64,000 nucleotides of DNA, from the NCBI GenBank assembly GCA_902537725.1, contig CACBCD010000001.1, forward strand, positions 1 to 64,000, given 5' to 3'. A program made the translations under genes and the position numbers. This document shows positions 11,269 through 20,641 of the stretch, piece by piece (the stretch's first letter is position 1; every line of letters begins with the position of its first letter). Origin of the DNA: an uncultured PS1 clade bacterium (GTDB taxonomy: Bacteria > Pseudomonadota > Alphaproteobacteria > MED-G09). The notes beneath the pieces were generated by a model. The model was not told the origin of the DNA. It made no database searches and was given only the letters and a program-made list of their open reading frames with translations.

Positions 11269-11922
11269 CTATTCCACTATGGAAGATATTGTATTCCTTA
11301 GATCCTCTATCCCTTTCCCTTTATGTGAAGATGTTGAATGTATTTCAGGGTGGACAGCAATGAATTTTTGAATTGAATTCTTTGCTTTTAGCAATACATC
11401 CTCCTCATTTATGATTTTATCAATTTTAGTTAAAACTATCTGATAGGAAACGGCACATTCATCCAACATACTCATAATCTCTTTATCAGAGTCTTTTATA
11501 TTTTGTCTTGAATCAATTAATAGAAAAACTCTTCTCAGGTTTGATCTATTTTGTAAATAGAATTTTGATAGATTTGACCATTCTCTTATTTTTTTTTTAG
11601 AAGCTCTAGCAAATCCATAACCCGGCATATCAACTATGTTCATAACAGGTTTTTCAATGGCTATAGAAAAAAAATTTAACTCTTGGGTTCTTCCAGGTGT
11701 TTTGGATGTGTGTGCCAATTTCGATCTTTTTGTTACAGCATTTAATAGTGAAGATTTTCCAACATTTGACCTTCCCAAAAAGGCTACTTCTGGAAGGTTG
11801 CTTATCTCTAAGCCCTCAATATTCGCTACACCTTTCACAAAAGTACAGTTTTTAAAAAAATTATTTTTTTTATATGCTGCCATTAAATTATTCGCTTGAA
11901 TTTTTTTTACCAAAATTTGCAA
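11269..11922 (-). CDS. engB: YihA/EngB-family ribosome biogenesis GTPase (true start possibly the internal MAAYKK)
   Basis: FLGRSNVGKSSLLNAV, KTPGRTQELNFF, DMPGYGFA. Confidence 0.94.
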   Translation of the reverse strand: MQILVKKIQANNLMAAYKKNNFFKNCTFVKGVANIEGLEISNLPEVAFLGRSNVGKSSLLNAVTKRSKLAHTSKTPGRTQELNFFSIAIEKPVMNIVDMPGYGFARASKKKIREWSNLSKFYLQNRSNLRRVFLLIDSRQNIKDSDKEIMSMLDECAVSYQIVLTKIDKIINEEDVLLKAKNSIQKFIAVHPEIHSTSSHKGKGIEDLRNTISSIVE

Positions 11923-13594
11923 ATAATGCTATTTCCATCCCCTGTTTTTTCATAATATATGCTTGCTGTAAGATTGATAATAAACCATTCCATGCCCAGT
12001 AAATAACTAGCCCTATTGGGAAATTAGCAGCAATAAAGATCATAAAAATTGGCATCCAAGTGAAAAGTGTTTTTTGAATTTGATCAGTAGGAGCTGGATT
12101 TAGTTTTGTTTGCAGTAAAAAGGTAAGTCCAAATAATAAGTGAAATATTCCAATCATTAAAATTTGAGGTGGTGTCCAATCAATTATTCCAAATAAATTA
12201 AATACCGATAATGGGTCAGGAGCAGATAAATCTCTAATCCATCCAAAGAAGGGTGCATGTCTCATTTCAATTGTTACAAGTAAAACATTATATAGCGCAA
12301 AGAATACTGGTATTTGAATGAATACAGGCAAACAACCTGACAGAGGTTTTAATTCTTCTTTTTTATAAAGGGTTTGCATTTCTTGAGCCATTTTTTGGCG
12401 ATCATCACCATAAAGTTCCTTCATTTTTTGTATTTCTGGTTGAACTTTCCTCATTTTAGCCATTTGGACATAAGATCTATTGACGACAGGGAAGAAAACA
12501 AGCTTTATGAGAACGGTTAAAAGGAGAATAGCTACTCCAAAATTTCCTGTATATATGTATAAGAAATCTAGAATATAAAATAAGGGTTTGGAGATAAAAT
12601 AAAACCATCCCCAGTCAATAATTAAATCAAATTTTGGGAGACCTTTTTTATCTGAATAATCCTGAATTATATCAACTTCTTTAGCTCCAATGAATATTAA
12701 GCCATCGGATGACAAAGTTGAACCTGGAGAAGCGCTTGTAGCCTCACCAGTGTAGCCAATTCTGTAAATATCGCCTTGATTTTGTTTAGATACTTTAAAG
12801 TGAGCTTTTTTTTCACCTTCATCAAGTGAACTTATTGCTGTTGCCCAATATTTATCTCTAATTCCTATCCAGCCATTTTTAAATTCTTTTCGAAAATCTT
12901 GCTCATAAATATCATCATAATCTTGCTCATCTAGTTTTTCGTCAAACCACCCAGTAGGGCCTTCATGAAGAAGACCAAGTGTTTGGCTACTTGGCAAATC
13001 TTTCCTAGATAATTTATTAAAGGGGAAAAGTGTTATAAGTCCAAGAGTATTATTTTCAACTTCTTGGGTAAAAGTAAAAAGATAATTTTCATCTATAGAA
13101 AATCTTTGAATAAATTTTAATCCATTACCATTTTCCCATGAAATAACCACGGGTGTATTTGGTGAAAGTGTACTATTTTGTGATTCTAGTTTCCAAAGAG
13201 TATTTTCATCGGGTAATAAAAAATTTGCTCCTCTTGGTGCCAACCAACCTGATTCAACCCAATATGAATCCTTCTTAAATAATTGAACATAATCGCTATC
13301 AATGCTTGCAGTAGTATTAAATTTTTTTAAGTAAATTTCATTAATTTGAGCTCCACAAAGATCAATTGATCCTTCTAGTCTATCGTTATCGATAATTATC
13401 TTTTCAGACTCACAACTAACTACTTTAACAGGAATTATATTACTAACCTCTGGTATAGATGGATCATCTAATAATGTTTCCTGACTATTTTCTTGTTGAT
13501 AGTTTGGTTGTTCGACAGGAAATAAAATTTGCCAGGTAAAGAGAATAATCATGGCTATAACAATTGCCATTATATACCTCGATGTATCATTCAT
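11888..13594 (-). CDS. yidC: Membrane protein insertase YidC
   Basis: Periplasmic domain plus GNFGVAILLLTVLIKLVFFPV…LPVFIQIPVFFALYNVL; rpmH-rnpA-yidC synteny. Confidence 0.97.
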   Translation of the reverse strand: MNDTSRYIMAIVIAMIILFTWQILFPVEQPNYQQENSQETLLDDPSIPEVSNIIPVKVVSCESEKIIIDNDRLEGSIDLCGAQINEIYLKKFNTTASIDSDYVQLFKKDSYWVESGWLAPRGANFLLPDENTLWKLESQNSTLSPNTPVVISWENGNGLKFIQRFSIDENYLFTFTQEVENNTLGLITLFPFNKLSRKDLPSSQTLGLLHEGPTGWFDEKLDEQDYDDIYEQDFRKEFKNGWIGIRDKYWATAISSLDEGEKKAHFKVSKQNQGDIYRIGYTGEATSASPGSTLSSDGLIFIGAKEVDIIQDYSDKKGLPKFDLIIDWGWFYFISKPLFYILDFLYIYTGNFGVAILLLTVLIKLVFFPVVNRSYVQMAKMRKVQPEIQKMKELYGDDRQKMAQEMQTLYKKEELKPLSGCLPVFIQIPVFFALYNVLLVTIEMRHAPFFGWIRDLSAPDPLSVFNLFGIIDWTPPQILMIGIFHLLFGLTFLLQTKLNPAPTDQIQKTLFTWMPIFMIFIAANFPIGLVIYWAWNGLLSILQQAYIMKKQGMEIALFANFGKKNSSE

Positions 13595-13962
13595 TACTTA
13601 ATCTCCCTAAAAGCTCTCTCTAAATCATTTAGAACAGTATTCCAAGAAACTTTATTTGTTTTAATTGTAGCTATTACTACATAGTCGTAACCACTTTTTC
13701 CATACTTTGGAAGAACTTCTTTAATCGCATGTCTTATTCTTCTCTTAGCTTTATTCCTCTCGACAGCATTACCAATTTTTTTTGAAGCTGTAACACCATA
13801 TCTTGGATTTTTTTTATCATCTCTTTTGACTTTTTGAAGAAACAGAGCACAGGTTTTTATGTATTGTCCTTTTGAGGCCTTTACATAATCTGAACGTTTA
13901 GTAATTTTACCTAAAAAAAACCCTAGTTCTTTAGAGCCACTTTCATCTTGTTCAGATTTCAT
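13594..13962 (-). CDS. rnpA: Ribonuclease P protein component; start proposed at MKSEQDESG (13962), not the ORF-track start at 14028
   Basis: RYGVTASKKIGNAVERNKAKRRIRHAIKE; the upstream 22 codons overlap rpmH in another frame. Confidence 0.93.
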   Translation of the reverse strand: MKSEQDESGSKELGFFLGKITKRSDYVKASKGQYIKTCALFLQKVKRDDKKNPRYGVTASKKIGNAVERNKAKRRIRHAIKEVLPKYGKSGYDYVVIATIKTNKVSWNTVLNDLERAFREIK

Positions 13963-13969
13963 AAAATAA

Positions 13970-14104
13970 TTAAGCAGATAGAGACTTTCTACCTTTAGCT
14001 CTTCTGTTAGATAAGATATTTCTGCCACCTACAGTTTGTAATCTTGAACGAAAACCATGACGTCTTTTTCTAACTAAGTTACTAGGCTGGAATGTTCTTT
14101 TCAT
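13970..14104 (-). CDS. rpmH: 50S ribosomal protein L34 (44 aa; absent from ORF track)
   Basis: Hand translation: [44 protein letters not shown]. Confidence 0.97.
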   Translation of the reverse strand: MKRTFQPSNLVRKRRHGFRSRLQTVGGRNILSNRRAKGRKSLSA

Positions 14105-14182
14105 AATTAAACCTTTATAATTTAAACTTACTGGGTTTATAAAACCAACATATTGTTAAGTCAAATTAAGTGATCAAATATA

Positions 14183-15103
14183 TCATCTTTTTTCCTTATT
14201 GATATTTTCCATATTATCAATAGCTTTTGACATTTGTCTCTCTCTAGTTCCATATTCATCAATCTTATTTAGAATTTCCTCTGCTTTTTTTCTTAATTCA
14301 TTTGTTGAATTGCTAAATTTTTCAAACTCTTTTTTAAGCTTTCCAAATTCATTCATAATTTCAGAGGCTCTTTCATTAAATGACTCAACTCTAAAATTCA
14401 TAGAAATACTCAGAAGGTAAGCTGCAAGTGAATTTGGACCTAGAATTAATACTCTGTAATCTCTGAATAATTCTTCTCTTATATCTAATGTATCAATCAA
14501 TTGAATAAGAGCCTCACTAGGGATATACATAATTCCAAGATCTGAAGTTTTACCAGTTAGTAAGTACTTTGTTTTTATATCTTCCGCATCGCTCTTAACG
14601 TGCCTCTCAATATCTTTTTTTGATGATTTTACTTTTTCTTTATCACCTTTTGATGAGGCTTCTATATAATTGTCATATAGACCAGATGGAAATTTAGCAT
14701 CAATTGGCTGTAGTAATCCCCCTGGAAGAATAATTACAAATTCAACTCTTTTGCCGCTGCCCTCAATTATCTCTTCATTTTCTCTATATCTGTTTTCAGG
14801 GAAAATATCTTGTATGATAGCCTTTAATGACCATTCACCAAACTGTCCTGCTTTAGTTCCACCAGACAAGTAGTTACGTAATTTCTGAATTGGTTCTTGA
14901 AAGTTTTCAATAGAAATTCTTAAATCTGATAATGCTTTTTCTTGTCTATTAAGCGTTTCACTTTGAGTTTCTTGATTTTTTTCAAAGTCTGTAAAAATAT
15001 TTTTATTATCATTTGTTCGTTTATTTTGTTTATTAATATTAAAAAATATTAAAGCCATCACAACTAGCAAAGTAATTAATAGTATTAAAATTAAATAATC
15101 CAT
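14183..15103 (-). CDS. rmuC: DNA recombination protein RmuC
   Basis: N-terminal TM, coiled coil, QFGEWSLKAIIQDI, LPGGLLQPIDAKFP. Confidence 0.9.
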   Translation of the reverse strand: MDYLILILLITLLVVMALIFFNINKQNKRTNDNKNIFTDFEKNQETQSETLNRQEKALSDLRISIENFQEPIQKLRNYLSGGTKAGQFGEWSLKAIIQDIFPENRYRENEEIIEGSGKRVEFVIILPGGLLQPIDAKFPSGLYDNYIEASSKGDKEKVKSSKKDIERHVKSDAEDIKTKYLLTGKTSDLGIMYIPSEALIQLIDTLDIREELFRDYRVLILGPNSLAAYLLSISMNFRVESFNERASEIMNEFGKLKKEFEKFSNSTNELRKKAEEILNKIDEYGTRERQMSKAIDNMENINKEKR

Positions 15104-15129
15104 ATTTACCTTTATAATATTTTAAATGG

Positions 15130-15203
15130 CGCGCCGGGGAAGATTCGAACTCCCGACCCCTTGATTCGTAGTCAAGTACTCTATCCAGCTGAGCTACCGG
15201 CGC
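15130..15203 (-). tRNA. tRNA-Arg (ACG anticodon)
   Basis: Minus strand gcgccggtagctcagctggatagagtacttgactacgaatcaaggggtcgggagttcgaatcttccccggcgcg; cloverleaf arms and T-loop GTTCGAATC. Confidence 0.95.
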
Positions 15204-15241
15204 AATACAAATATTATAAACTAAAAATTGGAAAGAAAGAA

Positions 15242-16264
15242 TTAATCATATTTTTCTTTCCAAGAGGTCATATCCCCTAAGCTTTTTGCTTCGTAAACTC
15301 CTCTTGCTATAGACCTTGAGCATACTCTAGCTCCTAACTCTCCAATTATATTTATATCATTCAGGGTTAATTCTTTTGTCAATGTACCAGTGCTTAATAC
15401 AAATATTACATCACCGTCAACAGGTGAATGAATTGGTCTGATTGCACGTGACATTCCTGAATGAGACATAATAGCAATTCTTTTTGCACCTTTTGAATCC
15501 AGTTTTGCATTGGTTGCAATAATGCCTATTGTTGTATTCTGCTTAGGCATAGATCTAGATGCTGAAGTTCCACGAAGGATTTTTAATGAGGCTTTATTAG
15601 GAGGACCTTTTGATCCAAACTCTTGATTACACTCATCAGTTGCAGCCCAAAATTGACCAGTTTTATCATCAACAACTGAACCATAACTATTTACAGCAAA
15701 CAAGCCTCCAACTTGTAATCCTTCCTCTGTAATATATGATGCGCTTCCAAGCCCTCCCTTCAATGAGCCAGCCATTGCACCATAACCAGCGCCGCTATTA
15801 CCAAGAATAATATCTTCAGATAAGTTTTTTATAGCTTCTTGTCCGAGGTCATAATAAGGAGGATTATCTTTCCATTCTTTATCACCGCCATTTGCAAGGT
15901 CATAAAGAATTGCACCTGGTATCATGGGAACATGTTTTGATTTTTCTGATGGTTTATATCCTCTTCCTTGTGAACCAATATAATTTCCTACGCTGCTTGC
16001 AGCCTCTAAGCCCCATGTTGATCCACCTGAAAGTACTATTGAGTCAACAGTATCAACTAAATTGTAGGGGTTTAATGCCCCAACTTCTCTTGTACCAGGA
16101 GCACCTCCTCTAACATCTGCTGATGCAATACTACCTTCAATAGGAGTAATAACTGTGCATCCAGTAAAAACTCTCTCATCATGAGAGTTTCCAACTAGAA
16201 CACCATCAACATCTGTAATTAGATTTTTTTTTCCTGTACTAATCATTATAAGGAAACTAAACAA
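15242..16264 (-). CDS. P1/DmpA family peptidase (S58)
   Basis: NLITDVDGVLVGNSHD…GSTWGLEAASSV…GNSGAGYGAMAGSLKGGLGSAS…IGIIATNAKL. Confidence 0.9.
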   Translation of the reverse strand: MFSFLIMISTGKKNLITDVDGVLVGNSHDERVFTGCTVITPIEGSIASADVRGGAPGTREVGALNPYNLVDTVDSIVLSGGSTWGLEAASSVGNYIGSQGRGYKPSEKSKHVPMIPGAILYDLANGGDKEWKDNPPYYDLGQEAIKNLSEDIILGNSGAGYGAMAGSLKGGLGSASYITEEGLQVGGLFAVNSYGSVVDDKTGQFWAATDECNQEFGSKGPPNKASLKILRGTSASRSMPKQNTTIGIIATNAKLDSKGAKRIAIMSHSGMSRAIRPIHSPVDGDVIFVLSTGTLTKELTLNDINIIGELGARVCSRSIARGVYEAKSLGDMTSWKEKYD

Positions 16265-16312
16265 AGGTTATAAAATTGTATAGTATGAAAAATTAATTGC
16301 TTTGGAGATTTT

Positions 16313-18007
16313 ATGAAATTTTTTGTTTTTATAATTCTATACTTAACCTCTTTTACATCTATTTATGCAGAAAGTACCTCTCCATCTAAGGGAATAATAG
16401 CAACATCAAATCCCCATGCATCTAAAGCAGCAAAAGATATTATCGATAAAGGTGGAAATGCAATTGACGCTTCGGTCGCAGTTCAATTAGTTCTTACTCT
16501 TACTGAACCTCAGGCTACAGGAATTGGTGGAGGTGCTTTTATGCTTTATTGGGATGAGAGTACATCAAAGTTATATTCGGTAGACGGTAGAGAGAAGGCT
16601 CCATCGAAAGTTAATGAAAGTTTATTTTTAGATAAGAATGGTAATAAAAAAAGATTTTATCCTGATGCCGTTGTTGGCTCTCAGTCTGTAGGTGTTCCAG
16701 GTATTATAAAACTTCTAGAGGAGACTCATAAAAAATTTGGTAAATTGCCATGGGAAGATCTTTTTGAATATGCAATTAATTTATCTGAAAATGGATTTTC
16801 TGTTTCACCAGCGTTAAATTCAATTTTAGGTTATCTCAAACCCCTAAAAGAAATAGAGCCAGCAGCCTCTTTTTATTTTATTGAGGGCCCTAAAGGTATA
16901 AAGAAACCTGTTCCTGTTGGTCATATATTAAAAAATATAGAGTACTCAAAAACACTAAAAAGATTAGCAAAATATGGTTCTGATGATTTTTATAAAGGAG
17001 AAACTGCAAAATTAATTATTGATACACTAAAGAATGATCATGAAGCCGCAAAAATGTCTTTTGAAGATTTAAAAAATTATCAAATTGTATGGAGAGAGCC
17101 CCTATGTAGAAAATATAGATCATATAATGTTTGTGCCATGGGTCCCCCATCATCTGGCGGATTGACAATGTTGATGATGCTTAAAATTTTTGAAAGTTTT
17201 GATATTAAATCAATGGGACCTAACTCAATTGAAATGGTCCATCTCTTTTCCGAAGTTAATAGAATTGCTTATGCTGATAGAGCTTATTATATGGCTGACT
17301 CTGATTTTATTGATGTACCAGTTGAAGGCTTGCTAAATAATTCCTATTTAGAGGAAAGAAAAAAAATCGTTAGTTCAAGAAGCTACATTAAAAATATTAC
17401 ACACGGTTATCCAAAAGGTGCAGAGGAATTTGAAAAAAATATCGATATTTCAAAACCCTCAACAAGTCATTTTGTTATAGTTGACAAAGATGGTAATGCA
17501 GTTTCTATGACTTCGACAGTTGAGGGCCCTTTTGGGAGCCACTTGATGGCGGGGGGTTTTATGCTTAATAATGAACTAACTGATTTTTCTATGTTACCTG
17601 AACTAAATGGTAGAAAGATAGCTAATAGGGTTCAGCCAAACAAAAGACCAATGTCTTCTATGACACCAACAATTATTTTTAAGGATAAAAATTTATTTGC
17701 CCTTACAGGATCTCCAGGGGGAACAAGTATAATTAATTATGTAACTAAATCAGTTTTAGGTCTTATTGACTGGGGTTTAGATCCATCCGAAGTTACTGAA
17801 TTGCCTCACTATATGAATAGAGGTAATTATACAGAATTAGAGAAAAATACAATTCTTGAGAATTTAGCTACTGAATTAGAATCCTTAGGTCATCCAATTA
17901 AAATTCAGAATAAAAGAAGTGGTCTTCATATCGCATTAAAAAAAAATAATGGGTATATAGGATCGGCTGACCCAAGAAGAGAGGGTTTAGTTATCCCAAT
18001 TAACTAA
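16313..18007 (+). CDS. ggt: Gamma-glutamyltranspeptidase (signal peptide)
   Basis: ATSNPHASKAAKDIIDKGGNAIDASVAVQLVLTLTEPQATGIGGGAFML; nucleophile region STSHFVIVDKDGNAVSMTSTVEGPFGS. Confidence 0.95.
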   Translation: MKFFVFIILYLTSFTSIYAESTSPSKGIIATSNPHASKAAKDIIDKGGNAIDASVAVQLVLTLTEPQATGIGGGAFMLYWDESTSKLYSVDGREKAPSKVNESLFLDKNGNKKRFYPDAVVGSQSVGVPGIIKLLEETHKKFGKLPWEDLFEYAINLSENGFSVSPALNSILGYLKPLKEIEPAASFYFIEGPKGIKKPVPVGHILKNIEYSKTLKRLAKYGSDDFYKGETAKLIIDTLKNDHEAAKMSFEDLKNYQIVWREPLCRKYRSYNVCAMGPPSSGGLTMLMMLKIFESFDIKSMGPNSIEMVHLFSEVNRIAYADRAYYMADSDFIDVPVEGLLNNSYLEERKKIVSSRSYIKNITHGYPKGAEEFEKNIDISKPSTSHFVIVDKDGNAVSMTSTVEGPFGSHLMAGGFMLNNELTDFSMLPELNGRKIANRVQPNKRPMSSMTPTIIFKDKNLFALTGSPGGTSIINYVTKSVLGLIDWGLDPSEVTELPHYMNRGNYTELEKNTILENLATELESLGHPIKIQNKRSGLHIALKKNNGYIGSADPRREGLVIPIN

Positions 18008-18021
18008 TCATATGGTTTTCA

Positions 18022-19536
18022 ATGAATCAAAATTTATATGAAATTTTATATAAAAATTTTAAATCAGATCTAGACAGAACCTGCTTAGAAATTCCAAATT
18101 GTAAAAAAATATCCTTTAGGGATTTAGATATTCTGTCGGCACACTTTGCTTCATTCTTGAATAGTTTGGGATTAAAAAAAGGTGATAGAATGATTTGTCA
18201 AATTGATAAATCCTTATCAGCGATTGGATTATATTTAGGTTGTTTAAGAACTGGAGTGATATATACACCTCTTAATACATCTTACACCAAGAATGAGGTT
18301 GAATATTTTATAAACAATATTGAACCCAAGTTATTTGTTTGTAGGCCAGAATCAAAAGATATCATTAAAAATATTTGTTCACAATTAGACGTGCCTTCAT
18401 TTATAGCTATTGGAACAAAAGAAAAGGATCCTGTGCTTAATGAAATTTTATCGACAAAACCTCTAAATATTTTTGAGAATTGTAGCGATCAAGATATTGC
18501 TGCAATTTTATTTACATCTGGTACGACGGGTAAATCAAAAGGGGCTATGATTACTCATGCTAATCTATCATCTAACGCACTGGCTTTGAGAGAAATATGG
18601 GGGTTTACTAGTGAAGATGTTTTATTACACGCTTTACCAATTTTTCATGTTCATGGATTATTTGTTGCTTTAAATACAGCTTTATTAAGTGCCTCAAAAA
18701 TAATTTTTTTGGAAAAATTTAATATCGAAGATGTTGTAAGAAATCTATCTAAGTCAACTGTTATGATGGGTGTCCCAACTTACTATAATAGATTGGTTAA
18801 TGAAGTAGAATTTAAGAGTGATTCCTATAACAAAATGCGTTTATTTATTTCTGGATCTGCACCATTAATTGAAAAAACTTTTAATGAATTTAAAGAAAAA
18901 ACAAATCATTCGATTCTAGAAAGATACGGAATGACTGAGACAGGAATGATTACTTCTAACCCTCTTCATGGAAATAGATTAGAGGGAACAGTTGGCTTTC
19001 CTCTTCCTAAAGTTTCAATTAGAGCTACGAAGGACGGAGAGGTTTTAGCTGATAATGAGAAAGGTGTAATTGAGGTAAAAGGGCCTAACGTCTTTAGGGG
19101 TTATTGGAGAATGGAAGAGAAAACTAAGGAAGAATTTACTGAGGATGGCTTTTTTATAACAGGTGATATTGGTCAGATTGATAAAAATGGACGGCTCACT
19201 TTGTCTGGAAGGTCAAGTGATATGATTATCTCAGGAGGGTACAATGTATATCCAAAAGAAATTGAAATAATTTTAAATACTATTAAAGGAATAAGAGAGA
19301 GCGCAATAATTGGTGTTAAGCATTCAGATTTGGGCGAATCTCCTATAGCAATTTTAGTTTCAGAGAGCGAAGATTACAAAATTTCTGATAAGGAAATTAT
19401 TGAAATATTAAATGAAAAAATTGCCAAATATAAAATACCGAAATTATTTATTTGGATTAATGAATTACCTCTTAACGCTATGGGGAAAGTACAAAAGAAA
19501 AATTTACGTATTAAATATGAAAAAATTTTATTATGA
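18022..19536 (+). CDS. Acyl-CoA synthetase, malonyl-CoA synthetase (MatB)-like
   Basis: LFTSGTTGKSKGAMITHANL, ERYGMTETGMITSNPLHGNRLEGTVG, SGGYNVYPKEIE. Confidence 0.85.
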   Translation: MNQNLYEILYKNFKSDLDRTCLEIPNCKKISFRDLDILSAHFASFLNSLGLKKGDRMICQIDKSLSAIGLYLGCLRTGVIYTPLNTSYTKNEVEYFINNIEPKLFVCRPESKDIIKNICSQLDVPSFIAIGTKEKDPVLNEILSTKPLNIFENCSDQDIAAILFTSGTTGKSKGAMITHANLSSNALALREIWGFTSEDVLLHALPIFHVHGLFVALNTALLSASKIIFLEKFNIEDVVRNLSKSTVMMGVPTYYNRLVNEVEFKSDSYNKMRLFISGSAPLIEKTFNEFKEKTNHSILERYGMTETGMITSNPLHGNRLEGTVGFPLPKVSIRATKDGEVLADNEKGVIEVKGPNVFRGYWRMEEKTKEEFTEDGFFITGDIGQIDKNGRLTLSGRSSDMIISGGYNVYPKEIEIILNTIKGIRESAIIGVKHSDLGESPIAILVSESEDYKISDKEIIEILNEKIAKYKIPKLFIWINELPLNAMGKVQKKNLRIKYEKILL

Positions 19537-19563
19537 TTAGATTTTATTTTTAGAGGATATGAA

Positions 19564-19944
19564 ATGAATAATACTACAAGAGCTTTAAAATTTATTGAAC
19601 ATTGGAACAATAGAGATATTGAGGGAATCATAGACTCTATGACTGATGATTGCTTTTATCATAATATTCCAATGGATCCTCAGCGTGGTAAGGATGAAAT
19701 TAGACCTTCTTTAGAAGCATTCATTCAAATGGCATCAAATATTGAGTGGATTGTCCATAACATTGCTGAGAATTCTGATGGAATTGTTCTTACAGAAAGA
19801 ACCGACAGATTTGAAATTAATGGCCAGTGGATGGATATTTTAGTAATGGGAGTTATGGAGTTTAAAGATGGTCTCATATGCAATTGGAGAGATTATTTTG
19901 ATATGAAGACTTATGAACAGGAAACTGCCAGAGTTTTAGGATAA
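19564..19944 (+). CDS. Limonene-1,2-epoxide hydrolase-like / SnoaL-fold protein
   Basis: FIEHWNNRDIEGIIDSMTDDCFYHNIPM…LTERTDRFEINGQWMDILVMGVMEFKDGLICNWRDYFD. Confidence 0.82.
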   Translation: MNNTTRALKFIEHWNNRDIEGIIDSMTDDCFYHNIPMDPQRGKDEIRPSLEAFIQMASNIEWIVHNIAENSDGIVLTERTDRFEINGQWMDILVMGVMEFKDGLICNWRDYFDMKTYEQETARVLG

Positions 19945-20023
19945 TGAATCATCTTTCTACTCACTTTTTAGTTATTGAGTTGACTTGTTAGTCAGTGAAT
20001 TTTAACTCCTGATTAATAATTAA

Positions 20024-20557
20024 TTACAGGATTAATTTATTTAGATAAAAATGAAATGGATTTTTTCCGTTCCAATCCTTTGACTGCTGATATAAAAATT
20101 CATAGAAATTATTTATGTCATCCCTTTTTTCATAAATCTCATAGAAGTGATTTATTTCATCGCCTGGATAAAACCAAGCGAATTTCATTCCGCTTCTGTG
20201 CCCTACGTTTGCAGATAATACCTCCTCACAACCTTGTTTTTCTAAAATTTCTTTTTCTTTTTCAAAATCAGGAGCAATCCAGGCAACATGATGTATTCCT
20301 TTTGAGTTACTATTTTTTGGAATATCTTGAATTTTATGATCACATATTAACTCAATCATAGTGTTTTCTTTCCAACCGTATGCTGATGAATGGTCAAACT
20401 CACTTTCTTTTTTATTAACAAGAGTATTTTGTATTTTTATATGTTCATTTAAATAGAATGGTCCAATATTATATTTTTTTGACCAAAATGTTGCGGCTTC
20501 TCTGATATCTCTAACTGCATAGGCTATTTGTATAATTGGACGTTCAGAACTAAACAT
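20024..20557 (-). CDS. VOC/glyoxalase-fold protein
   Basis: IIQIAYAVRDIREAATFWSKKYNIGPF…GIHHVAWIAPDFEKE. Confidence 0.8.
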   Translation of the reverse strand: MFSSERPIIQIAYAVRDIREAATFWSKKYNIGPFYLNEHIKIQNTLVNKKESEFDHSSAYGWKENTMIELICDHKIQDIPKNSNSKGIHHVAWIAPDFEKEKEILEKQGCEEVLSANVGHRSGMKFAWFYPGDEINHFYEIYEKRDDINNFYEFLYQQSKDWNGKNPFHFYLNKLIL

Positions 20558-20641
20558 TTTAATACTTTACAATTTTTTTATGAAAAGCCTAGACAATTTT
20601 TTTTATCTAGGAAAAAATACGTTAATTTTGAGGAGTTACAA

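Noticed and set aside
20056-20361. 101-aa plus-strand ORF inside the VOC gene.
   Set aside because: Antisense to a recognisable coding gene, low-complexity; typical of AT-rich shadow ORFs.
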